DNA from: Betaproteobacteria bacterium HGW-Betaproteobacteria-16
GTDB lineage: Bacteria > Pseudomonadota > Gammaproteobacteria > Burkholderiales > Burkholderiaceae_C
Direction of reading: 5' to 3'
Assembly: GCA_002840835.1 (NCBI GenBank)
Contig: PHCQ01000058.1
Location: 1 to 32,845, forward strand
DNA: 32,845 nucleotides
In this document: positions 7,914 through 15,463 of the stretch, in pieces
Position numbering within the stretch: position 1 is the stretch's first letter
Layout: each line of letters begins with the position of its first letter
The notes under the pieces: generated by a model
Database searches by the model: none
What the model was told of the DNA's origin: nothing
What the model saw: the letters and a program-made list of their open reading frames with translations, nothing else
Translations under genes and position numbers: made by a program

Positions 7914-8756
7914 TTATCGCTGTTCCGGCCAGCGGCCTCCACTGCAACGCTCAATGCCCGCCAAGTCGGTGCGGCTGGCAACGGCTTCGAAGCCGGTTTG
8001 CCCGAGCAGTTCGCGCACCCGCCGTGCCTGGTCGTGGCCATGCTCCAGCAGCAGCCAGCCGCCGGGTAGCAGGAAGGAGGGCGCTTCGGCGATCAGATGG
8101 CGCAGGTCGTCCAGCCCATCAGGGCCGGAGACCAGGGCTGACAGCGGTTCATGCTGCAGTTGGGCCAGGTGCGGATCGTTCGTCTCGATATAGGGTGGGT
8201 TGCTGAGAATCAAGTCGAAGCGCTCGCCCTGTACGGCCGCCAGCCAGTGGCCAAGCCGAAAGCACACATTCAGACCGAGTGCCTCTGCGTTGGTCTGAGC
8301 CACCACCAGGGCGTCGGCACTGGCGTCGGTGGCCCAGGCTTGCGTGAGGGGTCTGCTCGATTTGAGGGCCAGTGCGATCGCGCCGCTGCCCGTGCCCAGA
8401 TCCAGCGTGCGCACCGGGGCGTTGTGCGTTTGGGCAGTGTCGTCGACGATGTCCACCGCCCATTGCACCAGGGTTTCGGTATCGGGCCGCGGCACCAGCA
8501 CACGGCGGTCGACTTTCAGGGGCAGACCGAAGAACTCCTTGGTGCCCGTGAGGTAGGGCAGGGGCTCGCCTTGAATCCGCCGCTGGCACAGCTGTTCAAA
8601 CAATCGCTCTTGGTCAGCACCCAGGGATTGGTCGTCATGGGCTGCGAGCCAGGCGCGTGCGTTGGGATCGCGCCCAAAGCTGAACAGCAGCAACATCTGG
8701 GCGTCGAGCCGGTCCAGCCCGGCGGCCGCAGCTTGTCGAAGGGCATCGCGCAACAT
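7914..8756 (-). CDS. prmC: Release factor glutamine N5-methyltransferase
   Basis: About 280 residues. PrmC methylates the glutamine of the GGQ motif in release factors using S-adenosylmethionine, and its substrate RF1 (prfA) is encoded just upstream. An N-terminal helical domain (1 to about 85) precedes a Rossmann methyltransferase with LDLGTGSGA (118-126) and the NPPY motif (186-189) that holds the Gln side chain. ATG at 8756 is preferred; a GTG directly before it (8759) is equally close to the GAGG upstream. The 155-base gap to prfA holds a REP-like repeat. Confidence 0.95.
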   Translation of the reverse strand: MLRDALRQAAAAGLDRLDAQMLLLFSFGRDPNARAWLAAHDDQSLGADQERLFEQLCQRRIQGEPLPYLTGTKEFFGLPLKVDRRVLVPRPDTETLVQWAVDIVDDTAQTHNAPVRTLDLGTGSGAIALALKSSRPLTQAWATDASADALVVAQTNAEALGLNVCFRLGHWLAAVQGERFDLILSNPPYIETNDPHLAQLQHEPLSALVSGPDGLDDLRHLIAEAPSFLLPGGWLLLEHGHDQARRVRELLGQTGFEAVASRTDLAGIERCSGGRWPEQR

Positions 8757-8834
8757 CACCTCGACTCTCCAAGCGCAACCATCTCAGAAAAGTGCCGAGC
8801 GTGTTGGCGCGAGGAAGCGTCTTCCAGGGCACCC

Positions 8835-8907
8835 GTGGAACCGGCTTCGCCGGGCCACGGGGTGCGTCCCCCTCCGGGGGGAAGACGCGAAGCGGCGCAG
8901 GGGGGCA
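8835..8907. repeat. REP-like palindromic intergenic element, copy A
   Basis: This GC-rich element holds two hairpins: CCGGC TTC GCCGG inside a GTGGAACC...GGCCAC core (8835-8858), and CCCCC TCC GGGGG (near 8868-8881). GCGAAGCGGCGC (8887-8898) and a G-run follow. The same parts in the same order recur on the opposite strand at 20862-20931. It lies between prfA and prmC, inside an operon, ending right at the prfA stop codon. It resembles the repetitive extragenic palindromes seen between genes in Comamonadaceae. Confidence 0.8.
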
Positions 8908-8911
8908 TCAT

Positions 8912-10000
8912 TTACAGGCTGTTGCGCTGTTCAAGCTCGGCCAGCAGTTCGGCTCCCCGGGCCACCTGGAGCGCGTGCACCACATCGTCCAGGTCACCCT
9001 CCATCACCTGGAGCAGCTTGTAGACGGTGAGGTTGATGCGGTGGTCGGTGAGGCGCCCCTGGGGAAAGTTGTAGGTGCGGATGCGGTCGCTGCGGTCGCC
9101 GCTGCCGATCAGGCCCTTGCGGGTGGCGGCCTCCTTGGCCGCCCGCTCTGAGCGGTCTTTTTCCTGCAGCCGCGCGGTCAGCACCTGCAGCGCCTTGGCC
9201 TTGTTGCTGTGCTGGGAACGACCGTCCTGGCATTCGGCGGTGATGCCGGTGGGCAGGTGGGTGACACGGACGGCTGAATCGGTCTTGTTGATGTGCTGCC
9301 CACCGGCGCCGCTGGCCCGGTAAGTGTCGATGCGCAGTTCGCTGGGGTTCAAGGCGATGGCCTGGGTTTCGTCAGGCTCTGGCATCACGGCCACCGTGGC
9401 CGCGCTGGTGTGGATGCGGCCCTGGGTTTCGGTGACCGGCACCCGTTGCACGCGATGGCCGCCGGATTCGAAGCGCAGGCGCCCGTAGGCACCATGACCC
9501 GCAATCCGCAACACCACTTCCTTGTAGCCGCCGAGTTCGCTGGGCGACTCGCTCACGATCTCCACTTGCCAGCCCTGGGCTTCGGCGTACCGTGTGTACA
9601 GCCGCGCCAGGTCCCCGGCGAACAAGGCAGACTCATCGCCACCGGTGCCTGCCCGAATTTCCATGAAGGCGTTTCGCTCGTCATCAGGGTCCTTGGGCAA
9701 CAGCTGCTGCTGCAAATCGGCGTCCAGCTCGGCCATGTCGGCGCTGGCGGCAGCCATTTCTTCTTCTGCCAGCTCGGCCATGTCGGGGTCGCTCAACATC
9801 GCCTCGGCCGATGCCCGGTCGGCCTCGCGCTGCAGGTAGCGGTTGTAAGTGTCGACCAGACTGGATGCATCGGCGTGCTCACGGCTCAGGGCACGAAATC
9901 GCTCCATGTCATTGACCACGTCGGGGGCAGACAGCAGGGCGTCGAGTTCGTGCAGGCGCGCGCTTTGACGCTGCAAGGTGTTGCGAACAAAGGGTTTCAT
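8912..10000 (-). CDS. prfA: Peptide chain release factor 1
   Basis: 362 residues, full length for RF1, which reads UAA and UAG stop codons and triggers peptide release. The codon-recognition tripeptide is PVT at 188-190 (HRVQRVPVTET), the PxT pattern that separates RF1 from RF2 (SPF). The catalytic GGQ is at 233-235 in GAGGQHINKTDSAVR. The Gln there is the target of PrmC, encoded downstream. The start MKPFVRNTLQR is family-like. No clear binding site is visible, but hemA ends 75 bases upstream, so it is probably expressed from the hemA transcript. Confidence 0.97.
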   Translation of the reverse strand: MKPFVRNTLQRQSARLHELDALLSAPDVVNDMERFRALSREHADASSLVDTYNRYLQREADRASAEAMLSDPDMAELAEEEMAAASADMAELDADLQQQLLPKDPDDERNAFMEIRAGTGGDESALFAGDLARLYTRYAEAQGWQVEIVSESPSELGGYKEVVLRIAGHGAYGRLRFESGGHRVQRVPVTETQGRIHTSAATVAVMPEPDETQAIALNPSELRIDTYRASGAGGQHINKTDSAVRVTHLPTGITAECQDGRSQHSNKAKALQVLTARLQEKDRSERAAKEAATRKGLIGSGDRSDRIRTYNFPQGRLTDHRINLTVYKLLQVMEGDLDDVVHALQVARGAELLAELEQRNSL

Positions 10001-10075
10001 GAGGTGGGGAAAATGTCCAGCAGATGTGCAGCAGCGCGCCGGTCCCGGGTGGGCACAGTGCTGCCGGATGGTTCG

Positions 10076-11374
10076 CTAGGAAAGGGTGCTGCGGCCGGTC
10101 TTGCGCGGATCGTCGCGCAAGAACAGGCGGGAGACGGTCTGTGCGGTGGCGGCGCGGGTGGCGCCATCGCCCGCGTGCAGTTCCGCCAGCGTGCCGTGCA
10201 GCATCTTCTGGGTCAGACCACGGGAAAGTGCTTCGAGCACGGCCTCCACCGGCTCGCCTTTGGCCAGCAACTTGCGCGCACGCACCAGTTCAGCGGCCCG
10301 CCATTCGTCGGCCTGTGCATGAATCTGCTGGATCAGCGGCACGACACCATGAGCCGGGTCGCGCTGCTCCATCCAGTGCATGAAGCTGAGCACACCGGCG
10401 TCGATGATGGCCTCTGCCTGGGCAACGGCCGCCTGGCGGTTGTCCTTGCCGGTTTGCACCACCGAAGCGAGGTCGTCCACGGTGTAGAGGTAAACGTCGT
10501 CCAGGGCCTTCACTTCGATCTCGATGTCGCGAGGCACGGCCAGGTCGACCATGAACAGCGGGCGGTGGCGGCGCTTCTTTAACGCACGCTCCACAGCGCC
10601 CAGACCAATGATGGGCAATGTGCTGGCGGTGCAGCTGATAACGGCATCGAATTCGTGCAGACGGTCCGGTACATCGGCCAGACGCATGACTTCGCCGCCA
10701 AAGCGCAGGGCCAGTTTCTCGCCGCGCTCCAGCGTGCGGTTGGCAATGGCCATGCCTTTGGGTGACTTGGCGGCAAAGTGGGTGGCGGCCAGCTCGATCA
10801 TTTCGCCAGCACCGACGAAAAGCACCCTGATGTCGTGCAGGTCTTCAAACAGTTGCCCGGCGAGCCGAACCGCAGCGGCCGTCATGCTGATGGAATGGGC
10901 ACCGATCTCGGTGGAGGTGCGGACCTGCTTGGCCACGGCAAACGAGCGCTGGAACAGCTGATGCAGGGTGGTGCCCAGTGCGCCGGCGTCATCGGCGGCA
11001 CGCACCGCATCTTTCATCTGACCGAGGATCTGTGGCTCTCCCAGCACCATGCTGTCCAGACCACTGGCGACGCGAAACGCATGGCGTGCGGCCTGATCTT
11101 CACGCAACACATAGGCGTGGTCCCTGAGCACATGCGAACTCACACCACCGGTCTTGGCCAGCCATTCAAGCGTGGGCTCGACCGCTGCCTGATCGCCCGC
11201 CCCATAGAGCTCGGTGCGGTTGCAGGTGGAAAGCAAAGTGGCCTCTGGCTGGCGGGCAAGACTTTGCCTGTAGCCGTGCAGCGTGGGCTGAATCTGATCG
11301 AGCGCGAACGCAAAGCGGCCCCGCAAATCGAGCGGAGCCGTGTGGTGGTTGATGCCGAGCGCCCAGACAGACAT
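10076..11374 (-). CDS. hemA: Glutamyl-tRNA reductase
   Basis: 432 residues. HemA reduces the glutamate on tRNA-Glu to glutamate-1-semialdehyde with NADPH, the first committed step of tetrapyrrole synthesis in the C5 pathway. The protein starts MSVWALGINHHTAPLDLRGR. The catalytic Cys is near residue 51 in LLSTCNRTELYGAG. It also shows LGEPQILGQMKDA, the NADPH-binding FVGAGEMIELA, and a C-terminal helical dimerisation domain. A longer frame reaches 11449, but those 25 residues are not family-like. The start codon is placed six bases after a perfect TATAAT, which suggests a leaderless mRNA. Confidence 0.96.
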   Translation of the reverse strand: MSVWALGINHHTAPLDLRGRFAFALDQIQPTLHGYRQSLARQPEATLLSTCNRTELYGAGDQAAVEPTLEWLAKTGGVSSHVLRDHAYVLREDQAARHAFRVASGLDSMVLGEPQILGQMKDAVRAADDAGALGTTLHQLFQRSFAVAKQVRTSTEIGAHSISMTAAAVRLAGQLFEDLHDIRVLFVGAGEMIELAATHFAAKSPKGMAIANRTLERGEKLALRFGGEVMRLADVPDRLHEFDAVISCTASTLPIIGLGAVERALKKRRHRPLFMVDLAVPRDIEIEVKALDDVYLYTVDDLASVVQTGKDNRQAAVAQAEAIIDAGVLSFMHWMEQRDPAHGVVPLIQQIHAQADEWRAAELVRARKLLAKGEPVEAVLEALSRGLTQKMLHGTLAELHAGDGATRAATAQTVSRLFLRDDPRKTGRSTLS

Positions 11375-11380
11375 TCCCGG

Positions 11381-11386
11381 ATTATA
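11381..11386 (-). promoter_or_regulatory. Candidate -10 box of hemA
   Basis: On the minus strand TATAAT is followed by six bases (CCGGGA) and then the hemA ATG, so the expected transcription start is the A of the start codon. No good -35 hexamer is seen 16-18 bases upstream. On the plus strand the same AT-rich stretch could serve the small membrane gene at 11423. Confidence 0.45.
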
Positions 11387-11422
11387 AAATTGATCGCTTA
11401 TGCCGCATACCTTGACGCTCAA

Positions 11423-11680
11423 ATGACAGTGATAGCCCTGGCGCTGCACCTGGCCGGATTTCTTGCTCCGGCCTTGATGACGGCCTTGTTGCTGTGGCTT
11501 TTCGCCGGTTTCTGGCGCACCGGACGCCGTCGCGGGCTCGCGCTGGGGTTTCTGATGCTGGCAGGTGCTGCGGTGCTACTCGCAGGCCTGGCGTACTTTG
11601 GACGCGACGGCAAGGTCGCGACCTACGCCGCGCTTGTGCTGGTGCAAGGCACTTTGGTGTGGTGGCTGCGCCGGCGTTGA
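11423..11680 (+). CDS. Small integral membrane protein, unknown function
   Basis: 85 residues, MTVIALALHLAGFLAPALMT onward. Three hydrophobic segments are visible, at about 3-29, 38-58 and 66-81, separated by WRTGRRRGLA and FGRDGKVA and ending in the basic tail WWLRRR. The positive patches put the first loop and the C-terminus on the cytoplasmic side. No conserved catalytic motif is seen and the family is not recognised. It is divergent from hemA (48 bases between starts) and convergent with ugpQ (18 bases). There is no clear ribosome binding site; a TTG 33 bases upstream is an alternative start. The consistent hydrophobic pattern argues that it is a real gene. Confidence 0.6.
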   Translation: MTVIALALHLAGFLAPALMTALLLWLFAGFWRTGRRRGLALGFLMLAGAAVLLAGLAYFGRDGKVATYAALVLVQGTLVWWLRRR

Positions 11681-11698
11681 ACGCCACCCGCATGAACC

Positions 11699-12499
11699 TT
11701 ACGCCGCAGCGCGGCCCGGCGCAAAAAGATCAACGCGGTCGGTGATCACACCGTCAATGCCCAGGGCCAGCAAGCGCTCGGCGGCCCACTCGTCGTTGAC
11801 TGTGTAGGCCAAAGTACGCATGCCGGCCTGGGTGGCCTGCGCCATCGTGGTTTTGTCCCACAAGGCATGGTTGCAGACGATGGCCACGCAGCCCAGCTCC
11901 TTCGCAACGTCCAGCCAGCCGTCCCACAGGGTGTCAAGCAACAGACCTCGCGGCAGATCGGGTGCGGCCTCCCGGGCGCCTTGCAGGGCCTCAGGCTGAA
12001 AAGAAGTCAAAAGCGGGGAATCCGCAGATGAAGCCGCCCACAGCGCGGCAGCCTCTTTGGCAACCACCTCGCCGGTGACCCGCTCCAGTCCGGGTGTGGG
12101 TTTGATCTCGATGTTCAGCCAGCAGGCATTGGCCAGGCAATAGGCCGCCACGGCGCCCAGCGTCGCCAGCGGTTCGCCTGCAAAGCCACGCGAGTGCCAG
12201 GCGCCGGCGTCGAGCTGGCTGAGGTGGCGCCAGTCGTGGTGTCCGCCGATGCCTGCGCCATTGGTGGTGCGCTGCAGCGTGTCGTCGTGCATCAGGAACA
12301 CCACGCCGTCGGCGCTCAGCTTCGCGTCGCATTCGAACATGCGGTAGCCGTGCGAGGCGCCCACACGAAAAGCGGCGAGCGTGTTTTCTGGTGCCAGGCG
12401 CCCGGCGCCCCGGTGGGCGATCCAGCGGGGGTAGGGCCAGGGCGCCGCAGAAACTGTCTCGGAGGCTTTTGTGTGGTGGGACGGTTTGAGAGGCTTCAT
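11699..12499 (-). CDS. ugpQ: Glycerophosphodiester phosphodiesterase (cytosolic UgpQ type)
   Basis: 266 residues. UgpQ hydrolyses glycerophosphodiesters to glycerol-3-phosphate and an alcohol. The GDPD catalytic residues are in place: HRG at 29-31, PENT at 37-40, ECD (Glu56, Asp58), and the HDD at 71-73 in FLMHDDTLQRTTNG. INIEIKP-like LNIEIKPTPG follows. There is no signal peptide, so it acts in the cytoplasm on diesters imported by the transporter. Its ATG overlaps the ugpC stop (ATGA), showing translational coupling at the end of the ugpBAECQ cluster. Confidence 0.93.
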   Translation of the reverse strand: MKPLKPSHHTKASETVSAAPWPYPRWIAHRGAGRLAPENTLAAFRVGASHGYRMFECDAKLSADGVVFLMHDDTLQRTTNGAGIGGHHDWRHLSQLDAGAWHSRGFAGEPLATLGAVAAYCLANACWLNIEIKPTPGLERVTGEVVAKEAAALWAASSADSPLLTSFQPEALQGAREAAPDLPRGLLLDTLWDGWLDVAKELGCVAIVCNHALWDKTTMAQATQAGMRTLAYTVNDEWAAERLLALGIDGVITDRVDLFAPGRAAA

Positions 12500-13500
12500 T
12501 GCCGTTTGCCCGTCTCGGCGTCGAACCAGTGCAGGCGGTCTTCCCGTGGCAGGACGTGGATGGTGCTGCCGATCTCCGGTGCGCCCTGGTCTTCATGAGT
12601 GCGGATGATCAGTCGTTCGTCACCCAGGCGGGCATGCACCAGGCGCTCGGCGCCCAGCAGTTCCACGGTTTCCACCTGCAGGGCCCAGCCACTGGTGCCC
12701 ATGTCCAGGTGTTCTGGCCGGATGCCCAGCAGGCTGCCGGGTCGACCACCCGGCGCGTGCTTCAGCAGGTTCATGGGCGGGGAGCCGATGAAGCTGGCCA
12801 CGAAGGTGGTGGCCGGCTTTGTGTACACCTCTTCGGGTGTGCCGAACTGCTCCATGTTGCCGGCGTTCATCACGATCATGCGCTGGGCCAGCGTCATGGC
12901 TTCCACCTGGTCGTGGGTCACGAACAGCGAGGTGATGCCGAGTTCGCGGTGCAGCTTCTGGATTTCCAGGCGTGTCTGGGCGCGCAGCTTGGCGTCGAGG
13001 TTGGAGAGCGGTTCGTCGAACAGGAACACCTGTGGCTGGCGCACGATGGCACGGCCCATGGCCACGCGCTGGCGTTGGCCGCCCGAGAGCTCGCGCGGCT
13101 TGCGCGCGAGGAGGTGGCCCAGCTCCAGGATGCCGGCGGCCTTGTCGACCCGCTGCTTGATTTCGTCGATCGGCACCTTCTTGATCTTCAAGCCGTAGGC
13201 CATGTTGTCGAACACGGTCATGTGCGGATAGAGCGCGTAGTTCTGGAACACCATCGCGATGTCGCGTTCAGCCGGTTCCAGCTCGTTGACCACGCGCTCG
13301 CCGATGCTGATCTCGCCGCTGCTGATTTCCTCCAGACCCGCCACCATGCGCAGCAGGGTGGATTTGCCGCAGCCCGACGGGCCGACGATCACGATGAATT
13401 CGCCGTGGGCGATCTCGGCATTGACGCTGTGGATGACTTGCAGTTCGGTTTTGCCGGTGCGGTAGCGCTTGACGACATCGCGAAGGGAGATGGAGGCCAT
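12496..13500 (-). CDS. ugpC: sn-Glycerol-3-phosphate ABC transporter ATP-binding protein
   Basis: 334 residues, an ATPase of the MalK/UgpC group. Walker A GPSGCGKST starts at residue 40, the Q-loop is in VFQNYALYPHMTV, the signature LSGGQ is at 138-142, Walker B FLFDE is at 159-163 and D-loop SNLDAKLR follows, with the H-loop in FVTHDQ. After about residue 235 comes the regulatory TOBE-like domain (LLGIRPEHLDMG) that marks this subfamily. It powers import of glycerol-3-phosphate and glycerophosphodiesters. Specificity is taken from its place beside ugpBAE and ugpQ. Confidence 0.93.
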   Translation of the reverse strand: MASISLRDVVKRYRTGKTELQVIHSVNAEIAHGEFIVIVGPSGCGKSTLLRMVAGLEEISSGEISIGERVVNELEPAERDIAMVFQNYALYPHMTVFDNMAYGLKIKKVPIDEIKQRVDKAAGILELGHLLARKPRELSGGQRQRVAMGRAIVRQPQVFLFDEPLSNLDAKLRAQTRLEIQKLHRELGITSLFVTHDQVEAMTLAQRMIVMNAGNMEQFGTPEEVYTKPATTFVASFIGSPPMNLLKHAPGGRPGSLLGIRPEHLDMGTSGWALQVETVELLGAERLVHARLGDERLIIRTHEDQGAPEIGSTIHVLPREDRLHWFDAETGKRQ

Positions 13501-13527
13501 GTTGTTTTCAGTCTCTGTTCAGTAGGG

Positions 13528-13566
13528 GACAGGGCCAGGTGGTGCATCGCGCCTCATGGCCCTGTC
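13528..13566 (-). terminator. Intergenic stem-loop between ugpE and ugpC
   Basis: GACAGGGCCA (13528-13537) and TGGCCCTGTC (13557-13566) form a perfect 10-bp stem with a 19-base loop, starting just after the ugpE stop. There is no T-run. It is more likely an mRNA-stabilising or processing hairpin inside the operon than a true terminator. Confidence 0.55.
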
Positions 13567-13575
13567 GCGCGTTCA

Positions 13576-14427
13576 TTACTTCTCGGTGTCCACCAGACCC
13601 TTGACGAACCATCGCTGCATCAGGATCACAACCAGCGCGGGCGGGATCATGGCCAGCACGGCGGTGGCCATCACGATGTTCCAGTCGGTGGCGGCGTCAC
13701 CACCACTGATCATGCGTTTGATGCCGATCACCACCGGGTACATGGTTTCTTCGGTGGTGACCAGCAAGGGCCACAGGTACTGGTTCCAGCCGTAGATGAA
13801 CTGGATCACGAACAGGGCCGCGATGCTGGTGGTGGACAGGGGCACCAACACGTCCTTGAAGAACCGCATGGGCCCGGCGCCGTCCATGCGCGCGGCTTCC
13901 ACGAGTTCGTCTGGCACGGTCAGGAAGAACTGCCGGAACAGGAAGGTTGCGGTAGCCGAAGCGATCAACGGAATGGTGAGACCCGCATAGGTATTGAGCA
14001 TGCCCAGGCTCGCCACCACCGAATAGGTGGGGCCGATGCGCACTTCAACCGGCAGCATCAGCGTGACGAAGATCGCCCAGAAGAAGAACATGCGGAACGG
14101 AAAGCGGAAGTACACGATCGCGAAGGCCGACAGCAACGAGATCGCAATCTTGCCGATGGCAATGACCAGCGCCGTGATCAGGCTGACCATCATCATGCGG
14201 CCGACCGGTGCATTCGACGCAGCGCCCATGCCGGTGCCCTGCAGGGCAGCGGTGTAGTTTTCGATCAGATGGCTGCCGGGCCACAACGACATCGGTGCCT
14301 GCAGGATCTCCGACGCGGTCTGCGTCGAGGCCACGAAGGTCACGTACAAGGGAAAGGCGACAACAAACACGCCCAGGATGAGGACGGCGTGCGAGAGCAC
14401 CCGCAGCCAGCGATTGCGCTCGACCAT
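13576..14427 (-). CDS. ugpE: sn-Glycerol-3-phosphate ABC transporter permease UgpE
   Basis: 283 residues, an inner-membrane permease of the MalG type with about six membrane helices. The first is VLSHAVLILGVFVVAFPLYV (residues 10-29). A periplasmic loop rich in W/P/G follows (SLWPGSHLIENYTAAL). The cytoplasmic EAA loop is EAARMDGAGPMRFFKDVLVP, which docks on the UgpC ATPase. The C-terminus ends MQRWFVKGLVDTEK, as in UgpE homologues. It is the fourth gene from the right in the cluster, 58 bases after ugpA. Confidence 0.93.
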   Translation of the reverse strand: MVERNRWLRVLSHAVLILGVFVVAFPLYVTFVASTQTASEILQAPMSLWPGSHLIENYTAALQGTGMGAASNAPVGRMMMVSLITALVIAIGKIAISLLSAFAIVYFRFPFRMFFFWAIFVTLMLPVEVRIGPTYSVVASLGMLNTYAGLTIPLIASATATFLFRQFFLTVPDELVEAARMDGAGPMRFFKDVLVPLSTTSIAALFVIQFIYGWNQYLWPLLVTTEETMYPVVIGIKRMISGGDAATDWNIVMATAVLAMIPPALVVILMQRWFVKGLVDTEK

Positions 14428-14485
14428 CAGCAGTGCTCCGTCAGTCTGCGGTGCCCGGTAAGGCTGGTGTGGAAAGGGGTCGGCA

Positions 14486-15373
14486 TCAGTACTGCACCTT
14501 CTTCTCGACGAAACGGAACTGGATGATCGTCAAGGCAATGACAATCACCATCAAGACCACGGATTGCGCCGCCGAGCCACCCAGGTCGAGGGCCTTGAAA
14601 CCGTCGTAGTAGACCTTGTAAACCAGGATCGCGGTGTCCCGACCCGGGCCGCCCTCGGTGGCGGCGTCCACAATGGCGAAGGTGTCGAAGAACGCGTACA
14701 CCACATTGATCACGAACAGGAAAAAGGTGGTGGGGGACAGCAGCGGGAACTGGATCGTCCAGAAGCGGCGCCAGGGCTTCGCCCCATCGATGGCTGCGGC
14801 CTCGATCAGCGACTTGGGGATGCTTTGCAGGCCTGCCAGGAAGAACAGGAAGTTGTACGAAATCTGCTTCCAGACGGCCGCGATCACGATCAGCGTCATG
14901 GCGTGGTCGCTATCGAGCAGGTGGTTCCACTCGAAACCCAGGCCCCGCAATGCGTAGGAGACGATACCGATGGAGGGGGCGAACATGAACAGCCAGAGCA
15001 CACCCGCGACCGCCGGCGCAACGGCATAGGGCCAGATCAGGAGGGTGCGGTAGACCAGCGTGGCCTTGACGACGCGGTCGGCGAACACCGCAAGCAGCAG
15101 CGAAATGCCGATACCCAGGCCCGCCACAAGCACAGAGAAGATGGCTGTGATCTTGAACGAGGCGAGGTAGGAGGGATCGTCCAGCAGATTTTCGAAGTTC
15201 TCCAAGCCCACCCATTCGGTGGACAGGCCGAACGCGTCGGACTGCTGGAACGACTGCAGCAGCGCCTGCGCCGCTGGCCAGAAGAAGAAGATGGCGATCA
15301 CCGCCACCTGCGGCGCGAGCAGTACCCAGGGCAGCCAGGCAGAACGGAAGACGACGCGTTTTTCAGAAGCCAC
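14486..15373 (-). CDS. ugpA: sn-Glycerol-3-phosphate ABC transporter permease UgpA
   Basis: 295 residues with six expected membrane helices. The first is in WLPWVLLAPQVAVIAIFFFW (about 13-32). The EAA loop reads EAAAIDGAKPWRRFWTIQFP, and the last helix is in VVLMVIVIALTIIQFRF. It pairs with UgpE to form the translocation channel. The only reasonable start is a GTG at 15373 with no strong ribosome binding site. A strong hairpin lies between it and ugpB, so expression is likely to be lower than that of the binding protein. Confidence 0.92.
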   Translation of the reverse strand: MASEKRVVFRSAWLPWVLLAPQVAVIAIFFFWPAAQALLQSFQQSDAFGLSTEWVGLENFENLLDDPSYLASFKITAIFSVLVAGLGIGISLLLAVFADRVVKATLVYRTLLIWPYAVAPAVAGVLWLFMFAPSIGIVSYALRGLGFEWNHLLDSDHAMTLIVIAAVWKQISYNFLFFLAGLQSIPKSLIEAAAIDGAKPWRRFWTIQFPLLSPTTFFLFVINVVYAFFDTFAIVDAATEGGPGRDTAILVYKVYYDGFKALDLGGSAAQSVVLMVIVIALTIIQFRFVEKKVQY

Positions 15374-15379
15374 GGTGTT

Positions 15380-15419
15380 TCAATCAGAAAATCCCCCGCC
15401 CGGATCACCGGACGGGGGA
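15380..15419 (-). terminator. Terminator/attenuator hairpin between ugpB and ugpA
   Basis: On the minus strand TCCCCCGTCCGG, loop TGAT and CCGGGCGGGGGA form a 12-bp stem, with one G-U pair in RNA, followed by TTTTCTGATT. It is a typical intrinsic terminator shape inside an ABC-transporter operon. It probably lets ugpB be made in excess over the permeases by partial read-through or by protecting the upstream mRNA. Confidence 0.8.
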
Positions 15420-15463
15420 GGCGAGAGCATAACGGCAGGCCTTGAGGCCCGCCTGGATCGTAC

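Noticed and set aside
12499..14526. 675-residue open frame antisense to ugpC and ugpE
   Set aside because: It spans two well-supported genes and their gap and has a His/Gln/Asp-rich composition without domains. It is a coding shadow.
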